Positions 60,825-64,000 of a stretch of DNA of 64,000 nucleotides are shown here, in pieces (position 1 is the first letter of the stretch; the number at the start of each line of letters is the position of its first letter). Under the pieces are notes generated by a model that searched no databases, was not told the origin of the DNA, and was given only the letters and a program-made list of their open reading frames with translations. This stretch comes from Rhytidiadelphus loreus (taxonomy: Eukaryota; Streptophyta; Bryopsida; Hypnales; Hylocomiaceae): positions 1,178,001 to 1,242,000 of the forward strand of contig OX344764.1 in NCBI GenBank assembly GCA_947034895.1, in the 5' to 3' direction. The translations under genes and the position numbers were made by a program.

Positions 60825-63690
60825 ATGCTTCCAGATGAATTGCAGGAGATGAAACGGGAGTCGGCGTCTGCATTTGGAGTCGAGCCATTGGGAGCCATGG
60901 CAGGTCAGCCCAGCCCAACGACGACGGAGTCCGCCTCAGACCAAACCTCGACGTGCATGCTCAGCGCTGGAGTGGGCAGTAGTACTGCGACTCCGACTCC
61001 TGCGTGCGAGACGGCCATGTGGGAGGAATGGACGCAAGCCACCTCCGCAGGCGACGAAGCTTCGACCAGTAACTTCCTTCCAGACCTCGCCAGCCGCCTC
61101 TCTTTCCAGCCCAGCGACATGCTGGCCACTTGGATGTCCAGCTTCCACCCGCTCGCGCCCTCCTCCTTGAACCCCGATCTCGTCGTGGACGTAGTCACCG
61201 CAGGTCTTCTCGATCCTTCCGACCTGGTGGTCGACTCCACCGCAGAGTTTCCACTGGCCTTCGAGAAAGCCCCCTCACACCGCCATTTGCGGCGAGCAGG
61301 CGCAGGCGCGCTGGGGCCGCTTTCCCCGTCGTCGCCTCTGGCCATCCAGAACGGGCTGCTGAACCCACTGGGCGACCCGTGGGATAGTTGTCCCCAGTGG
61401 TCGACGGTGACCAGTACTGGCCAAACGTCGTTTGACAATTACGGTCACAGCGCCAGGAGAATTCGAAGTCCCAGTCCTAGTTTTCTCCCGGATCATTCGT
61501 CGGCTGCGATTGACCATCTCGAAAACAGTAGCAGCACTTGCAGGTACAGGCCCCGCCACACCGATATCTTCATCGGTCCGAACGGGACGTTCGAGTCCAC
61601 CCCGGGAGGCTGGACGCCGCAGTTGATGTATGACGCTATGTCGGAGACGACGACGGTGGGATCCTCCGTGACACCCTTGAAGCTGATGGCATCGTTGCGA
61701 GAAGCAGGGGAGGCCACCAGCAGCGAGGTTTGCGTGGAGAGCCAGACTGGGCAGACTGAGATCGACCTCGACATGCTTCGAGACAGAATTCGGACTGTCA
61801 TCTCAGTGGAGCCTCCTTCGCAGGGAGGGAGTTCGGGCACCATGTCCAGCATGCGGGCGGATTGCAATCGAGCCGGAGCGGAATCGACGAGTATGACGAC
61901 GACGAGGACGACGCAGGTGGTCTGGCCTGGGAAGCACCGCCTCGAACTGGTGGAAGTAATCGACAGGGAAGAAGACATGAAATGCAGCAGCCCACCCCTG
62001 CTCAAACGTCCCAAAATTACCACGGTAAGCATTAATCGATATACCAACTTCCATTCTTTCGCCCGATCGACATATCTATTCCAGATTTGGGTTTCCCAGC
62101 TAGAATTTGAAGAGTTTAGCAACGTTTTTCAGCAACCTTTGAATTAGCTAAATGCAACGTTTGGAACATGCATGCTTGGAGCAATTGTTTTCAGCAAACA
62201 TGCAAAAGTTTTTCATCAAACTTGTTCCAAGACGCTGTTCCCTTTGGACAAGTCTAGTAGACACGTTGAATGTCAATTTTGAAATCCACTTTTTTGTGTC
62301 CTTCTTGTGTTATCAGTGACGTTCAAACGTTGCTAAAATGCATTACTTAAGGGACTGAATTCTACTAGCTAGTGCGATCTATGACACAACATAACCTGCC
62401 CCCCTGTAAATTAATCTAGTGTTGCGGATATATATCTTTCAAGACATGTGCCAGGCAGACAGGCGCGTTTTCATTGATTCTGGTAAGCTGCTGCTGTTTC
62501 AGAAGATCGATCGACCGATCGGTTGACTGTTAAGCTAGATCCTGTCACGGGTAAGATAGAGATGGTAGCCAGCTAATTCGATCTGTTTCGTAAGGATGGT
62601 TTCAAGCCTGCTTATATTTGTTCTGTTAAACATAATTACCCCAGGTGGAGCAGGCGAAAGCATTGCAGTGGGGCGATCCGACGCTGCGGGGAGCCGAGCT
62701 GAGGTCGTACTACTGCCCTCGGAGTAGCAGCCTTTCAGCAGCAGCAGCGGAAGCGATGGACATCATGGCCATTGGCCCGGCGCTCAACACCAACGGCAAA
62801 CCTCGCGCGCGTCGGGGTTCTGCTACCGATCCGCAGAGCGTGTACGCCAGAGTAAGACACCACTTAAATCACGAATCTTGCTTTTAAATTACTATTCCAC
62901 TGCCTACAATCACATTCTTTATTTATGTAGAGCTCAAAGGCGGTTAACTTATGTTTCGTGAATACGTATTGATCTCGAATTCTAACGGATTTTCCCATGT
63001 CCGTGACTGCGTATTTGGCAGCATAGACGCGAGAAAATCAACGAACGCTTGAAGCATTTACAGAACCTAGTCCCGAACGGAGCCAAGGTGGACATCGTCA
63101 CCATGCTGGAGGAAGCCATTCACTACGTCAAATTCTTGCAAAATCAAGTCGAGGTAATAATATTACTGGCCTTTGATGTAAGCTCACGGCAGAGACCTGA
63201 GTTTTGTTGTCAGGAGTTATGGATTCCAAGTCGTAAGACCAACAATTCTACACATCAATAGTTCGTAGTGTTAATATTTATACTAGGAATCTTGTAATTA
63301 AATGTCAATGCTAAGTATCATCACAAAAAATAATTGATGAGAAGTACTACAGGTACCATATATATACATGTTTGCAAGGTTCATTTAGAATTTAAATGCC
63401 ATATTCAACACAAAAAAATAATATTGAACCTTTTGTTAATAAATAAGGTTTGTTTTCTGAAGGTGTTTGTTAGGGAACATAGACTTAGTTCATAATTATG
63501 GCACACGAATGCATGACTGAAACTTTTTTTCTACGTCTAGCTGATGGTTGGCCCTCACTTGTCTTGGATATGGAAACAGCTGCTCAAGTCCGACGACTAC
63601 TGGAGGTATGCAACTCCAAATAATTACAACGGCCTGGACCTGTCTACTCTGTGCCCACATTGGAGGGACCTGGAGTCAAGTGCATCCTAG
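60825..63690 (+). CDS. RSL: Class II RSL-type bHLH transcription factor
   Basis: Four coding exons with GT-AG borders, all phase 0: 60825-62024, 62645-62851, 63022-63153, 63580-63690 (stop TAG), giving 549 residues; an in-frame ATG at 60804 would add 7. Exon 1 (400 residues) is Ser/Thr/Pro-rich and disordered, with LLKRPKI near its end as a possible nuclear signal. Exon 2 ends [19 protein letters not shown]. Exon 3 holds [20 protein letters not shown], the basic-helix-loop core (His, Glu and Arg contacts for E/G-boxes), and [20 protein letters not shown]. Exon 4 encodes [18 protein letters not shown] and the C terminus. ATDPQS-YAR and the W-YA-P-N-YNG tail point to class II RSL (RSL2-RSL4 relatives) rather than class I. 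In land plants RSL proteins drive rhizoid or root-hair outgrowth as nuclear dimers. Confidence 0.9.
62025..62644 (+). other. RSL intron 1
   Basis: GTAAGC donor, CCCCAG acceptor, 620 bases. Contains a GATCGATCG palindromic cluster (62505-62522). Confidence 0.75.
63154..63579 (+). other. RSL intron 3
   Basis: GTAATA donor after QVE and GGAAACAG acceptor before LLKSD. An alternative upstream AG (ending ~63540) would give a frame that loses the conserved tail. Confidence 0.7.
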
Positions 63691-64000
63691 CAGTACCGCG
63701 GAATTATATATTATCACATATACATATATTCCACGAACCAGACTTCATTATTTGGTTAATTGCTGCTGCTGCTGCTCAGTACAGGGTCATTCCACACCAC
63801 CACACATTGAAGTTAGCTACATCGTTACATACTGCAACACACATACTTACTGCACAATATCAACGGCTTGTGCGTTGGTTTGGCATCAACCATATGCCCG
63901 GTGTTGATAGCTTCAGCTGACCCTCCATCAGACCCTCCGTGCTGGCGGCGGCGTGCGCAAGTGATCCGATGAGATATGGCTGAAGGCATCAAAACTGAAA
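63691..64000 (+). other. RSL 3' flank
   Basis: Probable 3' UTR, with a (TGC)5 tract at 63761-63776. No polyadenylation signal is certain, and overlapping frames here are by-products. Confidence 0.5.

Noticed and set aside
61493..62122. 209-codon minus-strand frame over the RSL exon
   Set aside because: Shadow of the Ser/Thr-rich exon 1; the plus strand has phase-matched splice sites and the bHLH domain.

Overview
The window reads as nuclear DNA of a land plant, most likely a bryophyte or another non-seed plant. The evidence is a class II RSL-type bHLH gene with plant GT-AG introns at the right end. Its C-terminal block ([18 protein letters not shown]) resembles moss and liverwort class II RSL proteins from memory. 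The remaining ~57 kb is transposon-derived. Genus cannot be fixed from the sequence alone.

Layout. 1-0.6 kb: tail of a protein-kinase-like gene, broken by a frameshift. 1.9-5.0 kb (-): a hAT transposase in one continuous frame cut by three stops. 5.3-6.1 kb: GC-rich minisatellite and a duplication. 7.8-11.2 kb and 17.8-21.2 kb: two ~3.4 kb insertions of one family, each with TGTCG...CGACA ends, a 5-bp target duplication and one gag-like coiled-coil gene; no long terminal repeats are visible. 11.7-15.9 kb (+): a MULE-type transposase pseudogene with a SWIM zinc finger. 21.3-57 kb: AT-rich DNA made largely of small inverted-repeat elements (families called A-F here), nested in one another. This stretch also holds two remnants of Tc1/IS630 transposons, one of which keeps the DD34E spacing exactly. 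A near-palindrome with ~400-bp arms lies at 53.2-54.0 kb. 59-64 kb: a repeat-poor, GC-richer island with the RSL gene in four coding exons (60825-63690). It is the only gene here that looks intact and host-functional.

How the parts fit. The transposase genes are mostly in frame over long stretches but carry stops, several at former Trp or Arg codons. This is what deamination of methylated cytosine produces, and it points to silenced repeats decaying by point mutation. The nesting gives an order: family A is older than the Tc1-like element inserted in it at 50.0 kb; the DD34E transposase is older than the family B element inside it; and a 29-bp minisatellite is older than the 17.8 kb element that splits it. 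The strongest leads are the TG/CA-ended gag elements without LTRs, the TTAA-flanked family A, and Tc1-type DD34E sequence in a plant genome.
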